Source: Pratylenchus scribneri
Lineage: Eukaryota > Nematoda > Chromadorea > Rhabditida > Pratylenchidae
Length of the DNA: 64,000 bases
Assembly: GCA_030063045.1 (NCBI GenBank)
Contig: JAQSEB010000111.1
Location: 992,001-1,056,000 of the forward strand
Direction: 5' to 3'
Shown: positions 48,770 to 62,940 of the stretch, piece after piece
How the letters are laid out: each line of letters starts with the position of its first letter
Numbering within the stretch: position 1 is the first letter of the stretch
Position numbers and translations under genes: made by a program
Notes under the pieces: generated by a model
What the model was told of the DNA's origin: nothing
Database searches by the model: none
Seen by the model: only the letters and a program-made list of their open reading frames with translations

Positions 48770-49815
48770 AGGCAAATTACAATTACAAATCAGAATAGTG
48801 CAATTACAATTACAAATCAGAATAGTGCAATTTACAATTACAAATCAGAATAGTGCAATTACAATTACAAGAATAGTGCAATTACAATTACAAATCAGAA
48901 TGGGGCAATTACAAATCAGAATAGTGCAATTTACAATTACAAATCAGAATAGTGCAATTACAATTACAAGAATAGTGCAATTACAATTACAAGAATAGTG
49001 CAATTACAATTACAAATCAGAATGGGGCAATTACAAATCAGAATAGTACAATTACAATTACAAATCAGAATGGGGCAATTACAAATCAGAATAGTGCAAA
49101 TTACAATTACAAATCAAAATAGTGCAAATTAAAATTACAAATCAGAATGGGGCAATTTACAATTACAAATGAGAATGGGGAAATTACAATTACAAATCAG
49201 AATAGTGCAATTACAATTACAAATCAGAATAGTGCAATTTACAATTACAAATCAGAATAGTGCAATTACAATTACAAGAATAGTGCAATTACAATTACAA
49301 ATCAGAATGGGGCAATTACAAATCAGAATAGTACAATTACAATTACAAATCAGAATGGGGCAATTACAAATCAGAATAGTGCAAATTACAATTACAAATC
49401 AAAATAGTGCAAATTAAAATTACAAATCAGAATGGGGCAATTTACAATTACAAATGAGAATGGGGAAATTACAATTACAAATCAGAATAGTGCAATTACA
49501 ATTACAAATCAGAATAGTGCAATTACAATTACAAATCAGAATGGGGCAATTTACAATTACAATTCAGAATAGTGCAATTACAATTACAAATCAGAATGGG
49601 GCATTACAAATCAGAATAGTGCAATTACAATTACAAATCAGAATGGGGCAATTACAATTACAAATCAGAATAGTGCAATTACAATTACAAATCAGAATGG
49701 GGCAATTACAATTACAAATCAGATTAGTGCAATTACAATTACAAATCAGAATAGTGCAATTACAATTACAAATCAGAATGGGGCAATTACAATTACAAAT
49801 CAGAACAGTGTAAAT
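48770..49815 (+). repeat. Minisatellite of about 27 bp units with higher-order repeat
   Basis: Built from CAATTACAATTACAAATCAG plus AATAGTG or AATGGGG, with shorter variants lacking one ATTACA or the AATC. A larger segment containing ATCAAAATAGTGCAAATTAA and TACAAATGAGAATGGGGAAA occurs near 49110-49190 and again about 287 bp later, so whole blocks have been duplicated. Open frames in it are repeat artefacts. Confidence 0.95.
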
Positions 49816-50564
49816 TACATTATCAACCAAAATAGGGAATTGTTTGACTCGCACTTTGGAAATCAGTTCCATCGGCGGGTATGAATTATGGATGGCACAA
49901 TCAAGAGGGAACGAAGGATGGTAATTTCTAATTTGAATTGGATGCATTGGATGAATTAGGCACAATTTCATTCGAGAAATCGAATAATTGTCTGCTGAAT
50001 GGATGGGCATTGAGAATAAGAATCGAATAGCAGGATTTGTTTCATCGAAACCATCTGCTTTTTAGTTTGATAGAAATGCTCTTTTCAATGTTTCCAATCA
50101 ATTCTCTGGGAATTTTTTATTCCCAAAATTAAATCATTGACAAAGTACATTTTAATTGGTGCGTAAATTCTTTTGCCGAAGATTACAATACTTATATTCT
50201 ATTTTTAATGAAGCTATTGATGCTATGCTAAACAAAACTATTTCTTTTATATACCACTTGTTTAGCCATTTAATTCAGCTATAAAAACGATTGAAAATAT
50301 ATTGAAAAATTTATTTAAATATGATAAAACCAACAAAATTAAAATGAATAGAGGATGTCAAAAGGTCATCAAGGTGTGTCTTGTTTGGAAGTAACAAAAA
50401 TTTAAATATATAAGATAGGGGGATTGGGTATGTGGAGAGATGTTTTTACGTCAAAAAAAGATAAGGGGAGAGAGGATATAAGGAGGGGGAGATCCATCAT
50501 CAAGACATTGTTCATCCAGACCAATTATTGCGCCTTCTTCATTTCTTTTCTGCTTGACCATCCC
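49816..50564. other. Intergenic region downstream of HSP70
   Basis: About 750 bp; the right part should be the HSP70 3' UTR. Nothing coding is evident. A purine-rich run (about 50450-50490) is the only compositional feature. Confidence 0.4.
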
Positions 50565-53143
<2,579 letters not shown>

Positions 53144-53402
53144 TTTGTTTCAATTTTTGTCGCTTTTGATGAAAACAAATGTAAAGTTTGTTTGAATATT
53201 CGCTGAAATTTTAAAATTTAATTGATGGATTAAATCTATCTAAGGAATGATTGGGAAATATCCTAATTACTAAATTAAATCGGGAAGGTGAGTGAGCTTT
53301 GTTCGGTTATATATATATTGTTGACTAGGTAGGAACGTGAATGGAAAATGAATCGAGCAATGTAAAATGTTGGTGAATGAAATTTTTGCTGAACTTTAAT
53401 GG

Positions 53403-53414
53403 CGAATTTATAGC
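53403..53414 (-). promoter_or_regulatory. Probable TATA box of HSP70
   Basis: Reads CTATAAATTC on the minus strand, about 265 bases upstream of the start codon and 145 bases downstream of the heat-shock element. A second TATATATATA run at 53307-53318 is nearer the start codon; I favour the first because of its spacing to the heat-shock elements. Confidence 0.5.
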
Positions 53415-53456
53415 AGTGAACAACGGCTTATTATTTTGACTGGGTAAATGCTCGTT

Positions 53457-53472
53457 GTTTCTCGAAAGAATG
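53457..53472 (-). promoter_or_regulatory. Weak heat-shock element
   Basis: TTTCTCGAAAGAATG contains TTC-nn-GAA with a degenerate third unit, about 45-60 bases upstream of the CTATAAAT box. Confidence 0.5.
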
Positions 53473-53558
53473 ATTGTTTGTGAGCGCTTGCATTTCTATT
53501 TTTCTACTTATGTAAGAGCAGAGTAGAGTAGACACTACGAATGCGTGCGGTTGGATTT

Positions 53559-53581
53559 TTCTAGAACATTCGAGAACATTC
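53559..53581 (-). promoter_or_regulatory. Five-unit heat-shock element
   Basis: TTC-TA-GAA-CA-TTC-GA-GAA-CA-TTC: five contiguous alternating nGAAn/nTTCn pentamers with no mismatch, 416 bases upstream of the HSP70 start codon. HSF1 trimers bind three such units, so this site can hold more than one trimer cooperatively. Confidence 0.9.
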
Positions 53582-54032
53582 TCTTACTAAAAAATCGATT
53601 CAATTGTTCTATTTCTCATGTAAGAAAAAAAATAGTATGGGAAAAGATGTAAAATGAATCAGACATGCGATGAAAATGAAAACAACTGGAAAAGGAAAGT
53701 CTAACATGTAAAAAAAGACTATAATCTTCTTGAAACCAAAACCTAAGCTAATTTTTGGACAAAAATGCCGGGCCTGAAGGGCTGGATTCTATTCATCAAC
53801 AATTGATGGAAAGTGAGTCAATTCTCAAACCAGGACAATATATATAAAATATGTATCAAAAAATGAACATTTGGATGCTTTATTTTATAAAGAAAAATTG
53901 CGATAAAAGGGATAAAAGGAAATTGTCAGAAAAAAATTATTAATTAATATTTATGGTCTGAATATTTACATCCTTTCAACAAATTATTTATCTGGCCCTT
54001 CTTTCTTTGCATTTGTCATTGGGCATCCCATC

Positions 54033-54972
54033 AAGATCGACTATTCATGTGGTTGGCCGCCATTTTGAGCATATTCTCGCAAAGTTTGAAAGCACCATGA
54101 ATTCGAGAAAACCAATCTAAAATTCAGGGCTATTAATTATTTTAATTATTTTATTCCATTTTTATTTGATCTTCTTAAAATCCTTAATAATTTCCCCATT
54201 TCATTTCGACCCATACCTACCCTCCAAATCGTAAAATTCCTCTTCATCAAGTATTCCACGAAAATGGATGAGCATTTCGTTCCAAATTGAATTATTCTCC
54301 GGATGCAATTGGCTCAATTCAAATTCGGCCGGGGCCAATGCTTTCTCAATATGGGAGGCACGGATTTGGCGAATTTCATTTTGGAAGGCCGGTGGAAAAT
54401 TGAAGAGAGCGAGAATGTTGCCGGCTTGATCCGCATTGAGAATCTGAAATTAAAGTGAAAAAAAAAGCACTTTTGAATTAATTTGTTTAATTATTCAACC
54501 AAGTAAACCGTAACCATCCCCAAATAATTGTGATTAATTTGATTTGTCCCCAAAATACTTCGGTGATTTTGTCCCAACATTGGCTCAGTGAATGGTCAAA
54601 TTGTGTCAAATTATGGCAAAATAGATTGAACCATGCCTCGTCCTCGTCGAAAGTTTGATAATGGCGATGGATGTTGGCACGGACTTCGGCCATTTGACGA
54701 GCCCATTGCTTGAACCAACTTGCCAGGGTGGAAATATCCGCAAAGTAGAGTGAAATCAACTGAAATGGAATTCATATTTTTGATGCAAAAATTATGTTTC
54801 TACCAACCTTTGCATGCACTTTTTGTGCTCGCGGAATTGCCAGTGCCGACAATGTCGAATTTGATTGGCCGCATTTGATGAGTCCATTTAATGGCATAAA
54901 TTTGTTCATTTCATGGAGCAATTCATTGGGGAGAAGTCGGCCTTGGATTGGTTTCGATTGAATCATTCCCAT
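54033..54972 (-). CDS. F-box-like domain protein
   Basis: Exon 1 (54972 to about 54809) encodes RLLPNELLHEMNKFMPLNGL followed by an S/T-rich IKCGQSNSTLSAL stretch. This matches the F-box pattern LPxELLxxI..(F/L)xP...L..C..(S/V). Later exons: about 54760-54510 (LISLYFADISTLASWFKQWA, Trp-rich), 54444-54220 (ILNADQAGNILALFNFPPAF; ends EEEFYDLE), and a last one in phase reading DWFSRIHGAFKLCENMLKMA, ending NHMNSRS at 54033. If the F-box is real, the protein would tether substrates to an SCF ubiquitin ligase through SKP1. The remaining about 200 residues match no substrate-binding repeat I recognise. The start is set by the first ATG (MGMIQSK) ahead of the domain. Confidence 0.55.
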
Positions 54973-56168
54973 TTTGTTTTTTATTGCACTTGAATTTTGT
55001 TGATTTTTAGTCTGAAATTTAAGGAATTTTGTTTCTTGTTTTTTATGATTATGTAATATTTATGTATTGGTAAAAATTTTCTGAGTATTGGTGAAGAAGA
55101 TTTGTTAAAAAAAATGACCTGATAATTGATTGCTAGTTTCTGGTTTTGATTGTGAAAAAACTATATAAAATAAGCAAAAAAAACTGCTGAGATTGCGCGA
55201 ATGAATCCGATCCGATTCCGATTTTAGGAAAGAGGACAAATTATATCAAAAGTGAGGATTAATTTACATATCGCCAAATTTAATTCAAAATTCAAAGTTA
55301 TCGTATTTGCGCGTTTCATTTCATCGAAAAAGTAGTTTAAACATTACAATTAAACCATGTTTTTGTATGTTTAACATTTACTATGTCTTGATACAGATTT
55401 TAATGGTATTCCATCCCTAATTTTTTTTACTTCTTTCGATTTTTAGCATCTAATCCAATTTTATTTTGCCCAATTCCGATTCTGATTTTTGAATAAATGA
55501 TGAATGATTGATGATTGATGATTTATCAAAATTTTATGAAAGAAATTTTGTCAATTTTCGTTTTTTCCTATTTTACATTTCTCTCTGCTGGTAGAATTAT
55601 TCTTGTAAAGATGAAGACGAATAAATTTGGTCATCTGCCTTTGAAGTCGATTAGATTATTCAAGGTCGACCATAAAATCGTCTGCTACTGGGTCATTCTT
55701 TTTCACCAACTTAGTTAATTTTAGTGCATCTTCCAATCTTCAATATTTGTGGGCTGCGGTTTTTTATTTTATATTCTTTCACTTTTCATTGAATTTTCTC
55801 AAAAATACATATTGATCATTTATCATTTTTGCCTTTAATCAAATTTTCAATTAAGGACGGTATTTTTATTTTTGGTAAATTAAAAACTTATTTTTATTTT
55901 AATTCATTTTCCACTTTATATTTCCTATATAAAATCCAATTTATTTAACGGTTTTTCTAAGTATATGTGCGAATGGAAGAGTGTGTGCGGGGGGGGGGGG
56001 GGGGGATCGATTCACGTCACGTGGAACATGGCCACAAAAATTATTGATTTGCTGGCCAAATAAAGGAAAAATTCAATCCTCACATATTTCCAAAAAATTA
56101 AAAAATTAACAATTTTATATTTCAATTTATAAAATTCTAGCCATCTTTTTGTTTATGCCGCATTTTAC
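54973..56168. other. Divergent intergenic region
   Basis: About 1.2 kb between the F-box-like gene (leftward) and the GalNAc-transferase gene (rightward), so it should contain both promoters. It is AT-rich apart from a 17-base G run. No exon is visible. Confidence 0.5.
55989..56005 (+). repeat. G homopolymer, 17 bases
   Basis: Third G-tract of the window, after GTGTGTGC and before ATCGATTCACG, about 165 bases upstream of the GalNAc-transferase start codon. Confidence 0.9.
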
Positions 56169-59100
56169 ATGCCAAAGGCAATCAATGTTTTTGCCCCTTA
56201 TCATTCGTCCCAACAATTCATTCCTTCAATTTCGTTGCCATTATCCCGAAGGCGGAAATCAAAACTACGTTGGCTGATTACCATATTCATAGCAATAATA
56301 TTCTTTGCCATTTATGTCCTCTTTTATGCTTGGCTAAATGCAAATCATCGAGAAGGAAGCGGCGATTATGATGGCATTTTCCCAGATGGGTAATTCCATT
56401 TTTGGATTGATATAAACCTTTTCTTGATCATTGGATTTTGATTTCGATTTAAAAAAATTTTCACTCAATTGTTCCATCCTTTTTTAGACTATGAAAAATA
56501 TTTCGATCGGTTTGAGAATTTTTGTAGTGAAAAAAGAAAGAAAATATTTTAGAGAAATTAATAAAATTAAAAATTGGCCAAATTATTAAAATAAATTTGC
56601 AATTTCGCAGCCACGTAATCCCGGCTGAATTTCTGAAATTACAATTAAATGTGACGGAGGAGGCCATTTTCCCTAGGGGAATTCCCCCCGAATTCACCCA
56701 TCAAATCCCAAAATGGGGCCAAATTCGGGAAGGTCCTGGCGAAGAGGGAAGACCGGTTTGGTTGGAGGGAGCTGATCATGAGGAGGCTGAACAATTACAC
56801 AAAAAATGGTTTATGAATGTGAAAGCCAGGTAAATCGAAAAAAAATCCGAATATAAAATTTAAATTTTTCCCCAAATTTTAGTGATGCCATCTCCTTAGA
56901 TCGATCCATTCCCGATGCTCGTTCTCCATCTTGTCGTTCCATTGCCTATGATCACAATTTGCCTAGGGCATCAGTCATAATCAGTAAATGTTTCAAAAAT
57001 GTTTTTTCTTATTGACATTTTGGCCAGTTTTCACGGAGGAATATTTCTCTGTGCTCCTTCGCACTGTCCATTCCGTCATGAATCGGACTCCTCGGCATTT
57101 GCTACGTGAAATTGTTTTGGTCGATGATTTCAGCCATCGAAGTAAACCCAAAAATATCAAAATGCATTTTTTTGTCGATTTAGCCGATTTGGGTGCCCCA
57201 TTGGTTGAACATTTGCGCAGATTTGGCCAATTGGTCAGGTTGATTAGAGCACATGAGCGACTTGGACTAATCCGGGCAAAATTGGTTGGAGGTGAATAAA
57301 TTTGATTATTGGAAGATATCCTAAAAAATTGCGAATGTCCATTTTTTGAATCCATAAAATTCCTCTATTCACAGAATTAATTGACAATTTTAGTTCTCAA
57401 ATGAAAATTCCAAAAATTTAATAAAATTAATTTATAGCAAAATTCGCCCATGGGGATGTCATTGTCTTCCTAGATTCCCATTGTGAGGCCAGCGAAGGAT
57501 GGTTAAAAATTTTTAGAAATTTACATATATTTATTTAAATATTTAGGCTTGAACCACTTTTGCATAGAATCAAGCAAAAACGCAATGCAGTCGTTTGCCC
57601 AGTCATCGACATAATTTCGGTTGGAATTGGAATAGTATATAAATTAATATTTTATTCCGCCTATTTTGCCCCAATTTAATTCTGCCTATTTGCCCCAATT
57701 TAATTCCGCCTATTTTGCCCCAAATAATTCCGCCTATTTTGCCCCAAATAATTCCGCCTATTTTGCCCCAAATAATTCCGCCTATTTTGCCCCAAATAAT
57801 TCTGCCTATTTTGCCCCAAATAATTCCGCCTATTTTGCCCCAAATAATTCCGCCTATTTTGCCCCAAATAATTCCGCCTATTTGCCCCAAATAATTCCGC
57901 CTGTTTTGCCCCAATTTAATTCCGCCTATTTTGCCCCAAATAATTCCGCCTATTTTGCCCCAAATAATTCCGCCTATTTTGCCCCAAATAATTCTGCCTA
58001 TTTTGCCCCAAATAATTCTGCCTATTTTGCCCCAAATAATTCCGCCTATTTTGCCCCAAATAATTCCGCCTATTTTGCCCCATATAATTCCGCCTATTTT
58101 GCCCCAAATAATTCCGCCTATTTTGCCCCAAATAATTCCGCCTATTTTGCCCCAAATAATTCCGCCTATTTTGCCCCAAATAATTCCGCCTATTTTGCCC
58201 CAAATAATTCCGCCTATTTGCCCCAAATAATTCCGCCTATTTTGCCCCAAATAATTCCGCCTATTTTGCCCCAAATAATTCCGCCTATTTTGCCCCAAAT
58301 AATTCAGCTTGTTTGCACAAAATAATTCCGCCTATTTTGCCCCAAATAATTCCGCCTGTTTTGCCCCAAATAATTCCGCCTATTTTGCCCCAAATAATTC
58401 AGCTTGTTTGCACAAAATAATTCCGCCTATTTTGCCCCATATAATTCCGCATATTTTGAACCAAATAATTCCGCCTGTTTTGCCCAAAATTATTAAATAA
58501 ATTAAAAGGACCAAACAATGGAATATATGCGCGGTGGAGCCGGCGGAATTGGCACTTTTTGGTTGGGCAATAAATTAAAAAATTAAAAAGAGATTTAAAA
58601 AGGTGGAGTTTGCATTATAAAATGGATACAATTCCGGAAAGGGAGAGAAAAAGGCGAAAAAATCCGGATACGGACTATTTATTGACCCCAACCATGGCCG
58701 GAGGATTATTTGCCGCCAATCGAGAATATTTCTTTGAAGTTGGCGGATATGACCCTGAAATGGACATTTGGGGAGGCGAAAATTTGGAAATATCCTTCAG
58801 GGTAAATTCTTAAACTTTTTGATATCAAAGACATTATTATGCATGACTATTTGATCTATTGAGGGAAATAACAATTTTTTTACTTGATTCAGTATTTGTA
58901 TAAAATAGGTTTGGATGTGCGGTGGATCAATCGAAATAATCCCTTGCTCCCATGTTGGCCATATTTACCGAAATGGACATCCCTATGATATGACGGGTAG
59001 AGGCGGGAACAAAGATGTGCATGGGACGAATTCGAAAAGATTGGCCGAAGTTTGGATGGATGATTACAAACGATTGTTTTACGTGCACAGAATGGGCTTA

Positions 59101-60003
59101 AAGGTCTTAATGAAAAGAAAATGAATATGAAATTAAAAAGGGAAAATATTGAATTTTTTTCATTAAAAACAAATTTGTTTTATTGTCTCATCGAAAAAAT
59201 GGGAATTTTCTTTGCGAAAGAATAATTTAATCCATACTAGGACATGGATGTGGGCGATTTGAGTGATCGAAAAGCATTGAGGGAACGGCTGAATTGCAAG
59301 GATTTCAAATGGTTTTTGGACAATGTTATCCCCGAAAAATTCATTCCGGATGAAGGCGTCAAGGCGTATGGTTTGGTTGGAAAAAGATTCAAATGGTTTT
59401 AAAATGGCAAATGCCCATTTAAGGTTAAAAATGAGCAAATTGGCCAACAACTCTGTTTGGACACATTGCAAAGGCTGGAAAACAAAGGAACAGTGCTTTT
59501 GGGAGTTTGGGATTGCCAAATGGGCGGCAGTTCATCACAAGTCAGTATACCAGAGGAATATAAATGAATTTACCAATAGCTGATAAGCAAAATATATTTA
59601 ATCAATATTTAAAATAAATTTTCCCAAACATCATTCATTCATTTTCTTGACAAATTTGTATTTCCAGGCATTCAGTTGGAGTTCGGATGGCCAATTGAGG
59701 AGGGAAACAACATGTGTTGACATTGATCCAATTCAAAAAACGCGGAATGGACAAAGGAAAGTGATTTTGCGTGATTGTGACCAAAATAAATTGTCACAAT
59801 TTGAACATGAAAAGGCATTAATTATTCTTTTTGTATATATTAGCCGATATTTTTGCACATTTAAGGGTGGTTTTTTGAAGCATGTGCCCAGTGGATTTTG
59901 CTTGGATGTAGAGGGGTTGAAAGGTGGCGATGATATTTTCTTTGAGGAATGCCGAGAGGAAAAATCCAGCCAAAAATGGTCTTTCTATGGAAAATATTTT
60001 TAG
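56169..60003 (+). CDS. Polypeptide N-acetylgalactosaminyltransferase (GT27)
   Basis: Golgi type II membrane enzyme that starts mucin-type O-glycosylation by moving GalNAc from UDP-GalNAc to Ser/Thr. Exon 1 (56169-56390) has the cytosolic tail and the membrane anchor [20 protein letters not shown]. Stem and catalytic exons follow: about 56611-56830, 56881-56983, 57029-57139 ([28 protein letters not shown]), 57140-57293, 57437-57500 ([12 protein letters not shown] with the metal-binding DxH), and 57545-57619 ([10 protein letters not shown]). The exon at 58509 begins [13 protein letters not shown] and a short intron gives [34 protein letters not shown] is the conserved Gal/GalNAc-T motif (to about 58801). 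Then come [20 protein letters not shown] and a ricin-type lectin part ([23 protein letters not shown], final [10 protein letters not shown]). Intron 57620-58508 is almost entirely minisatellite. Splicing in the early lectin part (59300-59420) is uncertain. Confidence 0.88.
57651..58490 (+). repeat. 24 bp minisatellite filling an intron
   Basis: About 35 units of TATTTTGCCCCAAATAATTC plus CGCC, with single-base variants (TCTGCC for TCCGCC, a missing T, TTTAAT for AATAAT). Two larger units with CAGCTTGTTTGCACAAAATA repeat near 58306 and 58400. Being eight codons long and stop-free, it leaves open frames of over 200 codons on both strands, which are not genes. Confidence 0.97.
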
Positions 60004-60894
60004 CATAATTCGCGTTTGATTATTTTATTATATAAATTTATATTAAATTTATTTATTTTTATATTGCAAATTTTAAACAATACATTCTATAAATTTCCAC
60101 CCATCCGTTTTTTTGATCAATATTTTGAGTTTTCATTTTATTTTGATTCTATTATTATTATTCTTGATTTTTGACCCCATTGTCTTTTGTTCTTCCTCGT
60201 TTGTTGGACCATTTGGATTTGGAGTACTAAAAAGAAATTCCGAAAAATGATCACAAAAGATAGAAATACAAAAAATTGTATAAAAATTAATTTATTTTGC
60301 TTCAATTCACGGGAATTCCAAAAATTTTGAGTTTACTTTTATAATTTTATGGGCGGATCACGCAACAATTTATTCTTGAATATTCTTGGAATGTCTTTTA
60401 CATTTAGAATAAAAATTTTTATAAAAAAACGAATAATTCTTTGAATAAAATTAAATTTATTTCGAATTAAAAAAAGAAAAGTGGACAATTTTTACCAAAG
60501 ATTTATTATACAATAAAATACACGAATCAAAAAATCCATTATATTTTTCATTCTCTATAAATAATTAATTAATTATTTTTTTTCTTTGTTATTTTTATCA
60601 AAATAAATATAATTAAATCTACCATATGAATAAGTCAAAGGCCTTTTAGGATAAGTCTCACTGCCGTTTATACGTTTCCCAAATACCAATTACCCAATTA
60701 ATTATTTAATTAATTATTTAATTCTTTGATATTTTTATCATAATAATATAATTAAATTGACCATAGGAATAGGTCAAATGCCCTTTAGAATGAGCCCCCT
60801 TTTCTTGTTTGCACATTTCCCAATTCCCCAAAATTGGATTTGCCTTTTAATCTAGGGCTTCATTAAATTCCTTTTTAATTAAAGCCAACATAAA
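60004..60894. other. Intergenic region
   Basis: AT-rich, about 0.9 kb. Positions about 60560-60690 and 60690-60830 are a diverged tandem pair sharing TTATTTTTATCA, AATATAATTAAAT, GACCATA-type, AGGTCAAA-type, GCCTTTTAGGAT/GCCCTTTAGAAT and TTTCCCAA. Nothing coding. Confidence 0.5.
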
Positions 60895-62534
60895 ATGAGG
60901 TCCTTCACAATTTTGTTAGTCCATTCCATTAATTCCTATTTGTGCCTCGTCATTGGCACATTCCTCAATGCCATTCTCGCCGGACTCGTCAAATTCCATT
61001 CAAAAGGTGATCTACGGCATTATCGTTGGGCATATTACTATTTTTGTGTTCTCAATATGCTTCTTCTCTGCCTGCATGCCATCGTTCAACCGGTACAAAA
61101 CAATAAAATCAATAAATAATCAAATCTAATTTCAAAGGTTCATATTGTGACGGAAAGTGCCCATTCATTCATAGCATTGAATGGGATTTGCCCATTGCTT
61201 TCCAACAATATTGCCCAATTTGTCATGATCATTGTTTATTTCAGTTCGTTGAATAATATAATCATCAGTTTGGCACTGCAATTCTTTGATCGATATTTGC
61301 TGATTTGCAAGTCAGAAATTCAAATCATTTAAAAAAAAAATAAAATGTCAAATTAGTTATTTATAAATGGCTTATTTTGCTTACAAATTAATCCTATTGA
61401 ATATTTAATTTAAAAACACTCAATAATTTATTTTACTACTAGTGAGAGTTTATTTTTAAATTATTAACAAAAATATTGCATTTGAATATATTATAAATTT
61501 TAGAAAATTGGACAATCGAATTTGGCGCATTTCCATCCTTGCCACTTTGAATTTTCTAATTTTGGCCATTATGCTCACTTCACTTTTGACCTATTTTGAG
61601 CCAACAGATGAAAGGATTGAAAATTTTCCAGAATTATTTGACAATTTGACTGATAATTTTGATGATCAAATCAAATTGGCCACTGAATTCGATCAAGTTA
61701 GTCCACATTTTCAAATATCAATTTTTAAATAATTTTTTTCAGAATAATTCAGTAAAATCAATGGCTGCCACAATGTTAATGATTTCCATGCTTTTATGTT
61801 ATATTTTAATAATTTTTTGCTTTTTGAGTATTCGATGCTTTTTGAAAAACAATTTGCCCACAAATGGATTCCATAGCAACGTGAAATTGATTAAAGAGAT
61901 TTCGGTGAACCTTCTTTTACAGGTAAAAATTCATTGTTTAATAAATTGAGTAATGAATTAATTGGAATATTATAAAAGAACAATTCAAAGAATTTAAATT
62001 AAATTTTGCATAAAAATGAGAGTTTTACATTATTAGAAATGAAGGGGACGATAATGAATGTAAAATGATAATACAAAATCATTTTTTAGTACAGTAATCC
62101 CACCCAAAAAATGTTTTCATTAAATTATTTTATTAATAAAATATTAATTAATTTAGGCCATTCTCCCTTTGTTTTGCCAAACAATTGTCATCATTTCCAT
62201 ATTCCTCCGAATGACTCAACATTTTTCATTGGAATTACTTCAATTTGAAATGTTAACCACATTGCCGTATTGTTGGCTGCCAGTCTTGAATCCATTGATC
62301 ACCATTATTACAATAAGGGATTATTGGAATGGAATGCGTTCGTTCATTGCGGGAATTGGTCGCCAATCTTCATCATCAACGAATGTGCAAAGTTTTGAAG
62401 GAGGAGATGGGTCCAACAGCAGTAATCAACGATTCCAAATTCAACAAAGACAATTACAATTACAGCATCAATTCCAATTGGAACCAATCCAACAACAAAA
62501 TAACATTCCCCACAGATTATCCGTCAATTTTTGA
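60895..62534 (+). CDS. 7TM chemoreceptor, Srd-like
   Basis: Predicted sensory-neuron receptor. Exon 1 (60895-61092) begins MRSFTILLVHSINSYLCLVI with TM1, then LRHYRWAYYYFCVLN (TM2). Exon 2 (61138 to about 61309) starts VHIVTESAHSFIALNGICPL and contains TM3 with SLALQFFDRYLLICK, the Srd-like FxRY motif. The exon at 61504 reads KLDNRIWRISILATLNFLIL (TM4). Those before 61970 have a short loop with an NLT glycosylation site, then TM5. The last exon (about 62157-62534) has TM6 and TM7 with LPVLNPLITIITIRDY. Its C-tail of about 80 residues is rich in Ser, Asn and Gln. Joins at 61092/61138 and 61309/61504 are canonical and in phase. Assignment to the Srd group rests on the LRHYRW, FDRY and LNPLIT motifs. 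Confidence 0.7.
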
Positions 62535-62940
62535 ATTAAAAAATAATATAAACAATCTTGGTCCAACAATGATATCAAAATCGATTTTTATATTCTTTTA
62601 ATTCTAATGAAAATTAAATAATTTATTATTCTCCAATATTTTTAAAAATATGAGTAAATTTAATTGAATTTTAAGATTGAATTTAACAATAAAATTGATA
62701 TTAAATATTTCGAAATTAGGAGAATATTTCAAATTGCTTCTTGAAATTATGAATACTGTGAATAATGATTTGCCCTAGAGGTTTTATTCAGTCAAAATTG
62801 GGAAATGCGGCAGTAATGATATGAGGTGATAAAAAAAGAATAAGAAGAATGAATTCATTATATTGTATTAATTTAATTTTAATATTAAACAAAAAATATT
62901 TTTAATACAAAATTTTGTGGATTAAAAAATATATGGGCAA
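62535..62940. other. Convergent intergenic region
   Basis: About 400 bp between two convergent stops. AT-rich; it contains AATAAA-type sequences in both directions that could be polyadenylation signals. Nothing else is visible. Confidence 0.45.

Noticed and set aside
48700..49820. Possible CRISPR-like array
   Set aside because: The units are contiguous variants without unique spacers and the genome is eukaryotic; it is a minisatellite.
49591..50010. Long minus-strand ORF through the minisatellite
   Set aside because: Repeat artefact with a monotonous NCNCPILIC pattern and no start or splice context.
57603..58500. Open frames of over 200 codons on both strands
   Set aside because: They are produced by a stop-free 24 bp tandem unit inside an intron; neither strand has a plausible protein.
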